Part shown: positions 27,684-37,363 of the stretch, one piece after another
Position numbering within the stretch: position 1 is the stretch's first letter
Layout of the letters: each line of letters opens with the position of its first letter
Source: Melioribacter sp.
Lineage (GTDB): Bacteria; Bacteroidota; Ignavibacteria; Ignavibacteriales; Melioribacteraceae
Assembly (NCBI GenBank): GCA_026417975.1
Contig: JAOACD010000008.1
Coordinates: 1-64,000 of the forward strand
DNA length: 64,000 nt
Reading direction: 5' to 3'
The notes under the pieces: model-generated
The model's input: the letters and a program-made list of their open reading frames with translations, nothing else
What the model was told of the DNA's origin: nothing
Database searches by the model: none
Program-made: the position numbers and the translations under genes

Positions 27684-29194
27684 AACTCACAATAAGAATT
27701 ATTATCTGAAAGATTACGACATGGATAATGCCAAGTAATATTTTTATCTTCGAACAACTTATTTGCCTCCAATGGCCCCCATGTACCTGCTGGATAACCG
27801 TATAGTGGAATATCAGGATTATTTTTCCAAGCTTCTATTATTGGTGTAAGAAATTTCCATGCTGCTATTACTTCTTCTGTCCTAGCAAAAAGTGTATTAT
27901 CTCCATTTATAGTATCATACAAAAGACGTTCATAAGCTTCTGGTATTCTTTGATTTCTTAATTCTGAATATCTAAAATCCAAATCAATATTTTGTACTTC
28001 AAAACCTTGACCCGGTGTTTTTATCCCTATTTCAAGGAGCATTCCTTCATCAGGTTGAATTCTAATTATTAATTTATTACAAGCTTCATAAATATTTTTT
28101 CTTGAGAAGAGAAAATGAGGCGTTGGTTTGAAGTGAATTACTACTTCTGTTACTTGAGTAGGTAGTCTTTTACCAGTTCTAACATAAAAAGGCACCCCAC
28201 CCCATCTCCAGTTATCTATGTAAAATTTCAACGCAGCGTAAGTTTCTGTTTTAGATTCAGGAGATATATTATTTTCTTCCCTATAACCTTTTACATACTC
28301 ATCATTAACATAAGAAGAAATATATTGACCTCTTACAGAGACAAACGGAACTTCTTCTATCTTAATAGGATGAAGTGATTGAAAAACTTTCAATATTTCA
28401 TTACGTATAAAAATTGGTTCAAGCGAAGACGGAGGTTCCATTGCAATTAAACCAACAACTTGTAAAAGATGATTTTGAATCATGTCCCGCAAAGCACCTA
28501 TGTTATCATAATAACCACCTCGGTTTTCAACCCCAATTTTTTCTGCAGAAGTTACTTCAATATGATGTATATAATTTCTGTTCCAAAGTGGTTCAAAAAT
28601 CCCATTTGAGAATCTTGTTACCAGTAAATTCTGAACAGTTTCTTTGCCAAGGTAATGATCAATTCTAAAAATTTGTTCCTCTTTCCAATTTCTTAAAAGC
28701 ATTTCTTTTAATTTTAATGCTGAATAAAGATCATAACCAAATGGTTTTTCTATTATTAACCTCTTCCAACCATCACTTTCATTATTTAATCCAACCAAGG
28801 CTAAGTTAAGAGGAATTACGTCATATAAACTTGGTGGCGTTGACAGATAAAAAATTGAATTACCATTTATTTCTTTATCGACCCTAAACTTATTAAGCTT
28901 ATCACTCAAGTTTTGATAAGAATTAATATCATCATATTGAATTTTTTCATAAAATAAATGTTTCAAAAATTCATTCAACTTCGAAAAATCATCATATCTA
29001 TAGAATTTCTTTATAGATTCTCCCATTAATTCTCTGAAGCCATCATTTGAAATATCGGTTCTAGCCGCACCAACTATCAAAAATTTTTCGGGCATTAAAT
29101 TCTGAACATATAATGAATAAAGTGCAGGAATCAATTTTCTTTTAGCAAGGTCACCAGATGCTCCAAAAATAACATGAATATGGTTTGTATCCAT
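27680..29194 (-). CDS. zwf: Glucose-6-phosphate 1-dehydrogenase
   Basis: The 504-residue protein has the dinucleotide-binding opening HVIFGASGDLAKRKLIPALY, the active-site signature RIDHYLGKETVQN (near residue 178) and EKPFGYDL. The C-terminal half has RGGYYDNIGALRDMIQNHLL and VPFYVRTGKRLP. It oxidises glucose-6-phosphate to 6-phosphogluconolactone with NADP+. It is the first gene of a pair with pgl. No Shine-Dalgarno is evident upstream. The gene sits between hemB and hemG in a transcript direction shared with the heme genes, but the gaps (109 and 124 bases) leave room for separate promoters. Confidence 0.96.
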   Translation of the reverse strand: MDTNHIHVIFGASGDLAKRKLIPALYSLYVQNLMPEKFLIVGAARTDISNDGFRELMGESIKKFYRYDDFSKLNEFLKHLFYEKIQYDDINSYQNLSDKLNKFRVDKEINGNSIFYLSTPPSLYDVIPLNLALVGLNNESDGWKRLIIEKPFGYDLYSALKLKEMLLRNWKEEQIFRIDHYLGKETVQNLLVTRFSNGIFEPLWNRNYIHHIEVTSAEKIGVENRGGYYDNIGALRDMIQNHLLQVVGLIAMEPPSSLEPIFIRNEILKVFQSLHPIKIEEVPFVSVRGQYISSYVNDEYVKGYREENNISPESKTETYAALKFYIDNWRWGGVPFYVRTGKRLPTQVTEVVIHFKPTPHFLFSRKNIYEACNKLIIRIQPDEGMLLEIGIKTPGQGFEVQNIDLDFRYSELRNQRIPEAYERLLYDTINGDNTLFARTEEVIAAWKFLTPIIEAWKNNPDIPLYGYPAGTWGPLEANKLFEDKNITWHYPCRNLSDNNSYCEL

Positions 29195-29318
29195 AATCTA
29201 AATTTTACTTCTTATTTACTAATAGATATGATGCTAAAAAATTCTGTAAGTAACAAATTAATTGGCACCAAAGTAAATTCTTAAAGTATAACAAATGAAG
29301 AGTTATGAGATTAATAAA

Positions 29319-30683
29319 TTAACTTTCCACTAAATTGATAATTTTTTCAGAGTTTTTTATGCAATCTCCAACAGAAATTCCTCCTCTATAATTACCACTT
29401 AAGTAAATACCATGATTCTCTCTTTCAAATTTTTCAAAATACCTTTCGTATTCTATATATCCTAAGTTATATTGAGGAATCGCTTTTTCCCAAAGTTTAT
29501 ATTTTACTAAAACTGGTTCTCCTTTTATATTCATAATTTCTTTGAATTCATCAATAACTATTTCGATTAACTTTTCAATACCTATATCAAACAACTGAGG
29601 AGAACGAGCACCGCCTATAAATAAAGTAAAAGCTGCCTTATCTTCTGAGCATCGATTCGGAAAAATTGCAGAACTCCATATTGCACCAAGAAAATGTTTT
29701 TTTTCCTTAGAAGGGATTAGAAATCCAAAACCATCTAAAAGTCTTTTCACATTTTCTTTTATAAAACCAAGATACAAAACCATCACAGGGGGATAATAAA
29801 TTTCGCTTAAATGTTTGGATAATTCTGGATCCTGTTCTTTAAATACTTTGGAAGCAATATAAGCAGGAAGAGTTGATAAAATATAATCTGAATAAATTCT
29901 ATTTTCTTGACCATTCATTTCATAAAATATTTCCCATTTATCTCTTTCCTTTTTTACTTTGTTAACAACACAGTTATATAAAATATTTTCTTTCAATTTA
30001 TTTGCTATTGCTTTTGGAAGCGACTGCATTCCATTGAGAAATGAAAACATTTTCGCACTTTGTTTTGATTTTTCTTCTCTTTGTTTTCTTTCCTTTGCTC
30101 CTTTTATCATTCCTTTAATCAATCCTCCATAAACCTCTTCAAGACGATACAATTTAGGGAATGCAGATTTTACACTTAACTTTTCTGGATCACCTGCAAA
30201 AACACCACTTACAAAAGGATCAATTGCATAATCCAAAAATTCTATCCCCAATCTTCTTCTAACAAAATCTGCCACGCTCTGGTAGTAACCATCTTCAGAT
30301 TTGCCAATAAATGGTTCTGCCATTAATCTAAATTTTGCTTTTGTTGAGAATAGTTTTGTTTTAAAGAATTGAATTGGATTTAAAGGGAGTGCGTGAAGCT
30401 CTCCGTTTTTCAATATATATCGATTTTTAGAAGACTCATTTGCATAAACAAATTCTTCTGACAATCCTACTTCATCTACTATTTGCCGTATCAATGGAGT
30501 AGTTTCAAGTCCACTATTTGGGCCATAGTCAATCAAAAAATCGTCAACAAATTCGGTTTGCATAGAACCACCGGGTTCGTTACGAGCTTCGAGAACTTTC
30601 ACCTCATAACCTTTTTTATTAAGCCAATAGGCAGAAGCAAGTCCTGATATCCCTGCTCCAAGAACAACCACTTTTTTACTCAT
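29319..30683 (-). CDS. hemG: Protoporphyrinogen oxidase, FAD type (HemG/HemY)
   Basis: The 454-residue protein begins KKVVVLGAGISGLASAYWLN, an FAD-binding Rossmann motif, followed by VLEARNEPGGSMQTE, the amine-oxidase signature. Middle landmarks are FVSGVFAGDPEKLSVKSAFP and FSFLNGMQSLPKAI; the C-terminal FAD site includes GIYLSGNYRGGISVGDCIKN. The enzyme removes six electrons from protoporphyrinogen IX. This flavin form normally uses oxygen, which is notable beside an oxygen-independent HemN. GGGAGATTCT precedes the ATG. The M3 peptidase gene lies 29 bases upstream, so it is probably part of the heme transcript. Bacillus-type nomenclature calls it HemY. Confidence 0.93.
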   Translation of the reverse strand: MSKKVVVLGAGISGLASAYWLNKKGYEVKVLEARNEPGGSMQTEFVDDFLIDYGPNSGLETTPLIRQIVDEVGLSEEFVYANESSKNRYILKNGELHALPLNPIQFFKTKLFSTKAKFRLMAEPFIGKSEDGYYQSVADFVRRRLGIEFLDYAIDPFVSGVFAGDPEKLSVKSAFPKLYRLEEVYGGLIKGMIKGAKERKQREEKSKQSAKMFSFLNGMQSLPKAIANKLKENILYNCVVNKVKKERDKWEIFYEMNGQENRIYSDYILSTLPAYIASKVFKEQDPELSKHLSEIYYPPVMVLYLGFIKENVKRLLDGFGFLIPSKEKKHFLGAIWSSAIFPNRCSEDKAAFTLFIGGARSPQLFDIGIEKLIEIVIDEFKEIMNIKGEPVLVKYKLWEKAIPQYNLGYIEYERYFEKFERENHGIYLSGNYRGGISVGDCIKNSEKIINLVES

Positions 30684-30712
30684 AGAATCTCCCTAAACAA
30701 TTTATTCGTTTA

Positions 30713-32815
30713 TCATTTTAATCCTCTACGCTTCAATAAAGCATCGATTTTGGGTTCGCGTCCTCTGAATTTTATGTATAGCTGCATAGGATCTTCTGTA
30801 CCACCTTTTGAAAGTATAAAATTTCTGAATGCATTAGCAGTTTCTTTATCAAACAAATTTCTTTTTTCTTTGAATGCTTCAAATGCGTCTGCATCTAAAA
30901 CAGCTGCCCAAATGTAGCTATAATAACCCGCCGAATACCCACCTACAATGTGTGCAAAGTTAGTAGTTTGGTATCTAGATTCAATTTCAGGAATTTTACC
31001 GATTCTTTCAAAACATTCTTTTTCGAATTGAATAACATCTCTCTCTAATGTATCACTTATTGTATGCCAGTCCATATCAAGAAATGATGCAGCAAGGTAT
31101 TCTACTGTTTCAAATCCTTGATTAAAGAGTTTTGAATTCTCAATTTTATCTATTAACTCTTTAGGTATTGTTTCACCTGTTTGATAATGTTTTGCATATA
31201 GTTTTAATACCTCAGGTTCAAAAGCCCAGTTTTCCATTATTTGAGATGGTAATTCTACAAAATCTCTTGGAACCCACTTTGATCCGTGATAAACAGTGTT
31301 TGAAAATAAAGAATGAAGTGCATGTCCTAATTCATGAAATAAAGTATTTACTTCGTCGATGCTCATCAAAGCTGGTTTGTCTGAAGTTGGCTTAGAAAAA
31401 TTTCCTACGTTATAAACTAAAGGTGTTACATATTTTCCTTTAATATTAGATTGACTTCTAAAAGTGCTTGACCATGCACCACTTCTTTTACCATCGCGTG
31501 GAAAATAGTCTGCATAAAAAATTCCAATGTGTTTTCCATCTGCTTCCTGTACTTCGAATACTTTTACATCTGGATGATAAACCTGAATATCATCTCTTTC
31601 TATGAATTTAATTCCATAAAGTCGTGATGCAACTTCAAAAGCGCCCTTTAAAACATTCTCCATTTTAAAATATGGACGCAGCATTTCTTCATCGAGAGCA
31701 TATTTTTCTTGTTTAACTTTTTCCGCATAATACCACCAATCCCAAGGTTGCAATTTAAAATTGCCACCTTCTTTATCTATAATTTTCTGCATTTCTTCAA
31801 CTTCCATTTTAGCTCTCTTCAAAGCAGGTTTCCAAAGTTCATTTAAAAACTTATAAACATTCTTAGGACTTTTTGCCATATTTCTTTCAAGTACAAAATC
31901 TGCATGAGTTTTATATCCAAGCAGATTTGCTTTTTTAACTCTAAGTGAAATTATTCTTGAAATAATTTTTTTATTGTCAAATTCATTGTTATTATTTCCA
32001 CGATTAATATATGCCTTAAATAATTTTTCTCTTAACTCTCTTTTAGGCGAATATTGAAGAAAAGGTATCCAACTTGGTTTTTGTAATGTGAAAACCCATT
32101 TCCCTTTATATCCTTTCTCTTCTGCTAATTCCGATGCATACTTAATTACATTTTCTGGTAAACCAACCAAATCTTCTTCTTTATCAATAACTAAGGCAAC
32201 GACGTTTGTTTCTTTAAGTAAATTTTCATTGAATTTTAGTGAAAGGAGAGAAAGTTCTTCATTAATTTTTCTTAGCTCTTCTTTTTCCTTATCATTTAAA
32301 TTAGCACCACTTCTTAAAAAATCGAGATAATAAAATTCAAGCAATCTTTTTTGTTCGGCTGTTAAATTAAGTTTTTCTCTTTGTTCATATAATGTTTTTA
32401 TTCTTCTAAATAATTTTTCATTTAAGTAAATATCATCTCTATGCTTGGAAAGCATAGGAGTAATTTTACGTGCTATAGCTTGTAACTCATCATTTGTATT
32501 CGCACTATTAAGTCCAAAAAATATATTTGTTACTTTCTCAAGCAACTCGCCACTTAATTCCATCGCTTCAATCGTATTTTCAAAAGTTGGAGGTTCTGGG
32601 TTATCCGTAATCTTATTAATCTCGTTTGCTTCAATTTTTATTGCTTCTTCAATAGCAGGAAGAAAGTGCTCATTTTTTATTTCGTTAAAAGGAGGAGTTT
32701 GAAATGGAGTATTCCAAGTTTTGAAAAAGGGATTGTCCATAGTTATACTCTCTTGAGCGTTTAGGGTTAATATTTGTAAAAACAAGGCTGAAAACAATAA
32801 TAGTTTCAGTTTCAT
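30713..32815 (-). CDS. dcp: Exported M3-family peptidyl-dipeptidase (Dcp-like)
   Basis: The 700-residue protein has a signal peptide (MKLKLLLFSALFLQILTLNA) and then the Dcp N-terminal segment NPFFKTWNTPFQTPPFNE. The zinc motif FHELGHALHSLF is near residue 493, followed about 25 residues on by the third-ligand region ELPSQIMENWAFEP. The C-terminus MQLYIKFRGREPKIDALLKR is standard. It clips dipeptides from peptides, here in the periplasm or outer membrane region. It lies between hemH and hemG on the same strand, with 166 bases of AT-rich spacer on the hemH side, so membership in the heme operon is uncertain. Confidence 0.92.
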   Translation of the reverse strand: MKLKLLLFSALFLQILTLNAQESITMDNPFFKTWNTPFQTPPFNEIKNEHFLPAIEEAIKIEANEINKITDNPEPPTFENTIEAMELSGELLEKVTNIFFGLNSANTNDELQAIARKITPMLSKHRDDIYLNEKLFRRIKTLYEQREKLNLTAEQKRLLEFYYLDFLRSGANLNDKEKEELRKINEELSLLSLKFNENLLKETNVVALVIDKEEDLVGLPENVIKYASELAEEKGYKGKWVFTLQKPSWIPFLQYSPKRELREKLFKAYINRGNNNNEFDNKKIISRIISLRVKKANLLGYKTHADFVLERNMAKSPKNVYKFLNELWKPALKRAKMEVEEMQKIIDKEGGNFKLQPWDWWYYAEKVKQEKYALDEEMLRPYFKMENVLKGAFEVASRLYGIKFIERDDIQVYHPDVKVFEVQEADGKHIGIFYADYFPRDGKRSGAWSSTFRSQSNIKGKYVTPLVYNVGNFSKPTSDKPALMSIDEVNTLFHELGHALHSLFSNTVYHGSKWVPRDFVELPSQIMENWAFEPEVLKLYAKHYQTGETIPKELIDKIENSKLFNQGFETVEYLAASFLDMDWHTISDTLERDVIQFEKECFERIGKIPEIESRYQTTNFAHIVGGYSAGYYSYIWAAVLDADAFEAFKEKRNLFDKETANAFRNFILSKGGTEDPMQLYIKFRGREPKIDALLKRRGLK

Positions 32816-32848
32816 TTTTTATTTCCAATTAATTAATAAAATTAATGC

Positions 32849-32886
32849 TAGGTTTATAAATATTGCTTAATTTACCAATAAACCTA
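32849..32886. repeat. Short inverted repeat between hemH and dcp
   Basis: TAGGTTTA (32849-32856) and TAAACCTA (32879-32886) form an 8-bp stem with a 22-base loop. A T-run does not follow on either strand, so it is a weak attenuator or processing site at best. Confidence 0.3.
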
Positions 32887-32981
32887 TTTAATTAGCCTAA
32901 TCATATAAAAAACAAAACATTGCGATTAATCAAGGATTGTAAATGTTTTATTTGTTTTTTTTAAGCCAATAACAACATTTT

Positions 32982-33938
32982 TTAATTTAACACTTTTAAC
33001 ACCTCTTCTACTAAAGCTTCTACAAATAAATCAGAATCATTTAAGCCCTTTATAACAAAATAGTTTTCAACTCCTACTTGGTGGGCTACATGTCTATACT
33101 CAATATCAAGTTCATATAAAGTCTCAATATGGTCAGAAACAAAACTAATTGGCACTACTAAGAGATTTTTAATTCCATCTTTTCCTAAATCTTCTATAAC
33201 TTTATCAGTTGCTGGTTCAAGCCATTTCATTGGTCCAACTTTACTTTGAAAAGCGAGATGATAAGGATGGGAATAATTTCTTGCTTTCATTATTGCTTCC
33301 ATAGTTTCTTTTATTTGATGGCTATAAGGATCTCCCTTTTTAACTTCACTTATTGGAGTTCCGTGTGCACTGAAAATTAAATGAATATTTTTTTGTTCTT
33401 CTTGTGGAAATTTAGAAATTGTCTCATCAATTCTTTGGTTTAAGGAGTCAATGTACTTTTCGTTAAGATGATAATTTTTAATATAAACCAGTTTATTCTT
33501 ATCTCCTTTATAATTTCTATTCCATTCATTAAAAGAAGAACCTGTTGTTGTAAACGAATAGTGAGGATAAAGTGGAAGCAAAATAATTTTAGAATAATTT
33601 TCTCTTTCAATTTTTTGTACTACATCTTTTGTAAAAGGCTTCCAATATCTCATTGCAACATGAACATCTACATTTAATTGTCTCTCTCTCAATTTATTTT
33701 CGAGTTTTTTTCTCTGAATTTCTGTCCACTCCCCAATAGGTGATTTACCACCAATAAGTTTATACTCTTCAATAACTTTGGGAGCTCTAAAGTGAGAAAT
33801 TAATTTTGCAAATAGCTTTTGTGCAAAAGGCAATTTAAAAATATCTGGGTCACAGAATAAATTATAAAGGAAAGGTTCAACTGCTTCAAGAGAATCTGGT
33901 CCCCCAAGATTCAATAATACCACTGTATACTTATTCAA
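32982..33938 (-). CDS. hemH: Ferrochelatase
   Basis: HemH inserts iron into protoporphyrin IX, the last step of the route. The 318-residue protein has VLLNLGGPDSLEAVEPFLYN at the N-terminus, YGGKSPI-type GGKSPIGEWT, AMRYWKPF and LLPLYPHYSFTTTGSSFNEW. The catalytic His is in IFSAHGTP, and the C-terminal signature is VPISFVSDHIETLYELD, with Glu as the second active-site residue. The start is a TTG at 33936-33938 placed five to seven bases after a full SD (AGGAGGT), so the unusual codon is well supported. It follows hemN by 164 bases. Confidence 0.95.
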   Translation of the reverse strand: MNKYTVVLLNLGGPDSLEAVEPFLYNLFCDPDIFKLPFAQKLFAKLISHFRAPKVIEEYKLIGGKSPIGEWTEIQRKKLENKLRERQLNVDVHVAMRYWKPFTKDVVQKIERENYSKIILLPLYPHYSFTTTGSSFNEWNRNYKGDKNKLVYIKNYHLNEKYIDSLNQRIDETISKFPQEEQKNIHLIFSAHGTPISEVKKGDPYSHQIKETMEAIMKARNYSHPYHLAFQSKVGPMKWLEPATDKVIEDLGKDGIKNLLVVPISFVSDHIETLYELDIEYRHVAHQVGVENYFVIKGLNDSDLFVEALVEEVLKVLN

Positions 33939-33943
33939 TATTT

Positions 33944-33950
33944 ACCTCCT
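33944..33950 (-). promoter_or_regulatory. Strong ribosome site fixing the TTG start of hemH
   Basis: AGGAGGT on the minus strand lies 5 bases ahead of a TTG. No ATG lies in the right place, and HemH alignment begins at this codon, so the ribosome site decides the start. Confidence 0.8.
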
Positions 33951-34102
33951 TTCTATTGTTTTCCAAAATATATTACTTAAATTTATGACAACTTTGAATA
34001 TATTTTGTTTTTAGTTATCTACGAAAAATTTTTTAGTCGAATTCAAATTTAGATTTTCGAATTAAACACATAATTTTACAAAATTTTATTAGCATACAAA
34101 TT

Positions 34103-35479
34103 TCATATTGTTCTAGAATATTGGGCTCTATCAATTTTTTGTTCAATATACCAATCAAAATTCATTGCTATATTACGAACTAAAATTCTACCCATTTGAG
34201 TAACTATTAATTTTCTATTTTTAATTTCAACTAGTCCATCGTTAATAAATTCTGTTAGTCTTTCTAAAGAACGATTAAAGTAATTTTCAAACTCAATGTT
34301 AAAAAGATTTTCAACAGATGAAAAATCAAGTTCAAAATCACACATTATTTTTGTAATTACATGTCTTCTTAATAAATCATCATCGCTCAAATAAAAACCT
34401 CTTTCTGTTGGAATAATTTCGTTATCTAATTTATTGTAATATTCTTTTTCTTTCTTAACATTTTGTGCATAACATCTTCCAATCTGACTTATGCTAGTAA
34501 TTCCAAAGCCATAAAGGTCGCATCCAGCGTGTGTACTATAGCCTTGAAAATTACGGTATAGTTTTTTTTCTCTTAAAGCTACAGCTAATTCATCTTCTGG
34601 TTTCGCAAAATGATCCATACCAATAAAAACATACCCCGCCGATGTTAATTTTTCAATTGTTGATTTAAATATCATTAATTTTTCTTCTGGTTTTGGCAAA
34701 TCTTCGGGCTTTATTAATGCTTGATGTTTTTTTAGCCAAGGTACATGGGCAAAATTAAAAACAGCAATCCTATCAGGAGAGATCTCTATAACTTTATCTA
34801 TAGTTTCAGAAAATGATTCAACTGTTTGGAACGGCAGTCCATAAATTAAATCAATGTTTATGCTTTGAAATTTTAACTCTCTTACCCAGTCAATAACCTG
34901 TCTTGTCAATTCCTCTGGTTGAATTCTATTTACAGCTTTTTGAACTTTTTCGTTAAAATCTTGAACACCCATGCTTATTCTGTTAAATCCACTTACTTTT
35001 AATGCCTCAATATGCTCTTTGGTTAATCCTCTTGGGTCAATTTCACAGCCCTGTTCAGCATTTATATCTATATAAAAATTTTTATTTATATAGGATTTTA
35101 AATCTATTATCTCATCAGGGTTTAAGTGCGTTGGAGTTCCTCCGCCCCAGTGTAGTTGTACTACCTTTCGACCTTCAATAATATATGAGCGAAGTAAATC
35201 TATTTCATTTTTTAAGTATCGAAGATACTCTTTTATTCTATCACGATTTCTTGTAATTAACATATTACAGCCGCAAAAGTAACACAAAGTATCACAGTAA
35301 GGAATATGAAAGTAAAGAGAAAGATTTGGGGGATTCTCAAGATTATTTGTTCTTATAATTTCATCCAAAAACTTTTCAGATGTAAAAGATTCATTAAACT
35401 GAGGTGCAGTTGGATAACTCGTATATCGTGGTCCAGGTCTATCATATTTTCTTATAAGATTCAAATCTATTTCAAACAT
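34103..35479 (-). CDS. hemN: Oxygen-independent coproporphyrinogen III oxidase
   Basis: HemN decarboxylates two propionates of coproporphyrinogen III by radical SAM chemistry. The 458-residue protein has the motif YFHIPYCDTLCYFCGCNM (CX3CX2CXC) near residue 57. LHWGGGTPTHLNPDEI, EIDPRGLTKEHIEALK and RISMGVQDFNEKVQKAVNR follow, as do IDLIYGLPFQT and the HemN-specific YGFGITSISQIG. The N-terminal RKYDRPGPRYTSYPTA is typical of true HemN and separates it from HemW. The ATG lies 2 bases after the hemE stop, inside a shared GGGAGTAATC ribosome site. Confidence 0.96.
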   Translation of the reverse strand: MFEIDLNLIRKYDRPGPRYTSYPTAPQFNESFTSEKFLDEIIRTNNLENPPNLSLYFHIPYCDTLCYFCGCNMLITRNRDRIKEYLRYLKNEIDLLRSYIIEGRKVVQLHWGGGTPTHLNPDEIIDLKSYINKNFYIDINAEQGCEIDPRGLTKEHIEALKVSGFNRISMGVQDFNEKVQKAVNRIQPEELTRQVIDWVRELKFQSINIDLIYGLPFQTVESFSETIDKVIEISPDRIAVFNFAHVPWLKKHQALIKPEDLPKPEEKLMIFKSTIEKLTSAGYVFIGMDHFAKPEDELAVALREKKLYRNFQGYSTHAGCDLYGFGITSISQIGRCYAQNVKKEKEYYNKLDNEIIPTERGFYLSDDDLLRRHVITKIMCDFELDFSSVENLFNIEFENYFNRSLERLTEFINDGLVEIKNRKLIVTQMGRILVRNIAMNFDWYIEQKIDRAQYSRTI

Positions 35480-35481
35480 GA

Positions 35482-36546
35482 TTACTCCCTTGTAAAGAAA
35501 TTATGTTGATGAAACACTTTACTTTCTTCTTTTACTACTTCAACAAGATATTTTACGTTTACTGGATCAACATCTGGTAAAATTCCGTGTCCAAGATTAA
35601 AAATATGCCCTGACCCATAACCAAACGATTTTAAAATATTTACCGCTTCTTCTTTTATTTTTTCTTTTGGTGCATACAAAATAGCTGGATCTAAATTCCC
35701 TTGCAATGCAACTTTATTTCCAATTTGTTTCTTTGCTAATGCCAAATCAATTGTCCAATCTATACTTATTACATCAGCACCACAAGCTCCAAGCATATCT
35801 AAATTATGAATCCCCTTTACAAACACAATCACTGGTTCACCATTTCTTTTTATTTGAGAAATTACTTTTGATATATATTGAAGAGAAAACTCTTCATAAT
35901 CTTTTTGAGAAAGAAGACCAGCCCAAGTATCAAAAATCTGAATTGCATTTGCACCCGATTGAATTTGCATTGATAAATAATCTGAAACAACATCCGAAAT
36001 TAAATTCAGTAATTTATGTGCCAAAATTGGTTCGTTATAAATTAATTTTTTTACCTCAATAAAGTTTTTGGAACCGTTCCCTTCTACCATGTAAGTCATT
36101 AATGTCCATGGAGAGCCTGAAAAACCAATTAGAGGAACTCTTTCGTTTAATAATTTTTTAGTCAATTTAATAGCATCAAAGACATATTTTAATTTTTCTA
36201 AGTGATCAGTATTGTTAAGACTTTTAATGTCACTTTCAGATCTTATAGGTTCATAAAGTTTAGGGCCTTTATTTTCTATTATTTCTAATTTCATCCCCAT
36301 AGCTTCTGGAACGACAAGTATATCAGAAAAAATAATTGCTGCATCCACACCTAGTATATCAACTGGTTGTATTGTTATTTCGGCTGCAAGTTCTGGAGTT
36401 TTGCACATTGTAAGGAAATCATATTTTTCTCTGATTTTTCTATATTCTGGTAAATATCTTCCTGCTTGACGCATTATCCATATAGGCGTTCTCTCAACAT
36501 TTTGCCTTTTACAAGCTCTTAAAAATAAGTTATTCTGTAATTCCAA
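35482..36546 (-). CDS. hemE: Uroporphyrinogen III decarboxylase
   Basis: The 354-residue protein starts with the HemE signature RTPIWIMRQAGRYLPEYR. DAAIIFSDILVVPEAMGMKL, LIGFSGSPWTLMTYMVEG, AIQIFDTWAG and LQGNLDPAILYAPKEKI are in the expected order, with the catalytic Asp in IIFSDIL. It removes four acetate carboxyls from uroporphyrinogen III. The start is TTG (36544-36546) with AGGAGG five bases upstream. It sits between hemD and hemN with 16 and 2 bases of spacing. Confidence 0.96.
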   Translation of the reverse strand: MELQNNLFLRACKRQNVERTPIWIMRQAGRYLPEYRKIREKYDFLTMCKTPELAAEITIQPVDILGVDAAIIFSDILVVPEAMGMKLEIIENKGPKLYEPIRSESDIKSLNNTDHLEKLKYVFDAIKLTKKLLNERVPLIGFSGSPWTLMTYMVEGNGSKNFIEVKKLIYNEPILAHKLLNLISDVVSDYLSMQIQSGANAIQIFDTWAGLLSQKDYEEFSLQYISKVISQIKRNGEPVIVFVKGIHNLDMLGACGADVISIDWTIDLALAKKQIGNKVALQGNLDPAILYAPKEKIKEEAVNILKSFGYGSGHIFNLGHGILPDVDPVNVKYLVEVVKEESKVFHQHNFFTRE

Positions 36547-36551
36547 AATTT

Positions 36552-36557
36552 CCTCCT
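36552..36557 (-). promoter_or_regulatory. Strong ribosome site fixing the TTG start of hemE
   Basis: AGGAGG on the minus strand, 5 bases ahead of TTG. The alignment of HemE begins within a few residues of this codon. Confidence 0.8.
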
Positions 36558-36562
36558 AATAT

Positions 36563-37363
36563 TTATGCAATATTTTTTGATAAATTGAAATATTCTAATA
36601 TTGCATCCGCTAAACCTTCAAGTGAATAAATTTTGGGGACAATATTTACTTTTACATTGCAACTTTCAATCTCAAATTCTGTAGTAGGACCTATTGCACA
36701 AACTACTGTTTTTTCAAAATAAACCTCTGGCTGGTTTATATTTAGTAGTTTCAAATAATTTTCAAAAGAGGAAGGACTAGTAAAGATAAAAACATTTGGC
36801 TTTTTAGCTAAAATTTTTTCATAATCATTTTTCAATTCACTAATATCATTAGTGACCACATCATAAATTGGAATTGAAACAACCTTAGCCCCAAGTTCTG
36901 TTAATCCAATTTTTAAATCTTCTCTCGATAAAGCTGAACCAGGAATCAATATTTTTTTATTATAAATGCCAATCTCAGAAAACTTTTTAATTAGACCTTT
37001 AGCACTATATTCTTCAGGAATTAAATGAATGTAAAGGCCACGACTTCTACATTCTTCTGCTGTTACCTTACCCACTACTGCAATTTTTGTTTTTGAAAGG
37101 TCAAGTTTATACTCACTTATAATTCCAGAAAAAACCTCAACTGCATTTGCAGAGGTAAAGATTATATAATCAAACTGATGAGGTTCTACAATTAAGTCTG
37201 TAAAATCATCCTTAGTATAGATTGGTTTTATTTTTATTGTTGGGAAAAAAATTAAGTCTGCTCCTTCATTAATGAGTCTAGATAATGAGTGTTTTGCTTC
37301 TTTTTCAGATTTTGTAACTAATACAGAAACATTTTCCAAAATTAGATTAATTCCTTTTTTCAT
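36563..37363 (-). CDS. hemD: Uroporphyrinogen-III synthase
   Basis: HemD closes hydroxymethylbilane and inverts ring D. The family is poorly conserved in sequence. Here the 266 residues show the two-lobed layout, with VLVTKSEKEAKHSLSRLINE at the start, FDYIIFTSANAVEVF, ILIPGSALSREDLKIGL and FIFTSPSSFENYL. KTVVCAIGPTTEFEIE near the end is the most conserved stretch. It overlaps the 3' end of hemC by 17 bases and precedes hemE, which supports the call. Confidence 0.9.
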   Translation of the reverse strand: MKKGINLILENVSVLVTKSEKEAKHSLSRLINEGADLIFFPTIKIKPIYTKDDFTDLIVEPHQFDYIIFTSANAVEVFSGIISEYKLDLSKTKIAVVGKVTAEECRSRGLYIHLIPEEYSAKGLIKKFSEIGIYNKKILIPGSALSREDLKIGLTELGAKVVSIPIYDVVTNDISELKNDYEKILAKKPNVFIFTSPSSFENYLKLLNINQPEVYFEKTVVCAIGPTTEFEIESCNVKVNIVPKIYSLEGLADAILEYFNLSKNIA

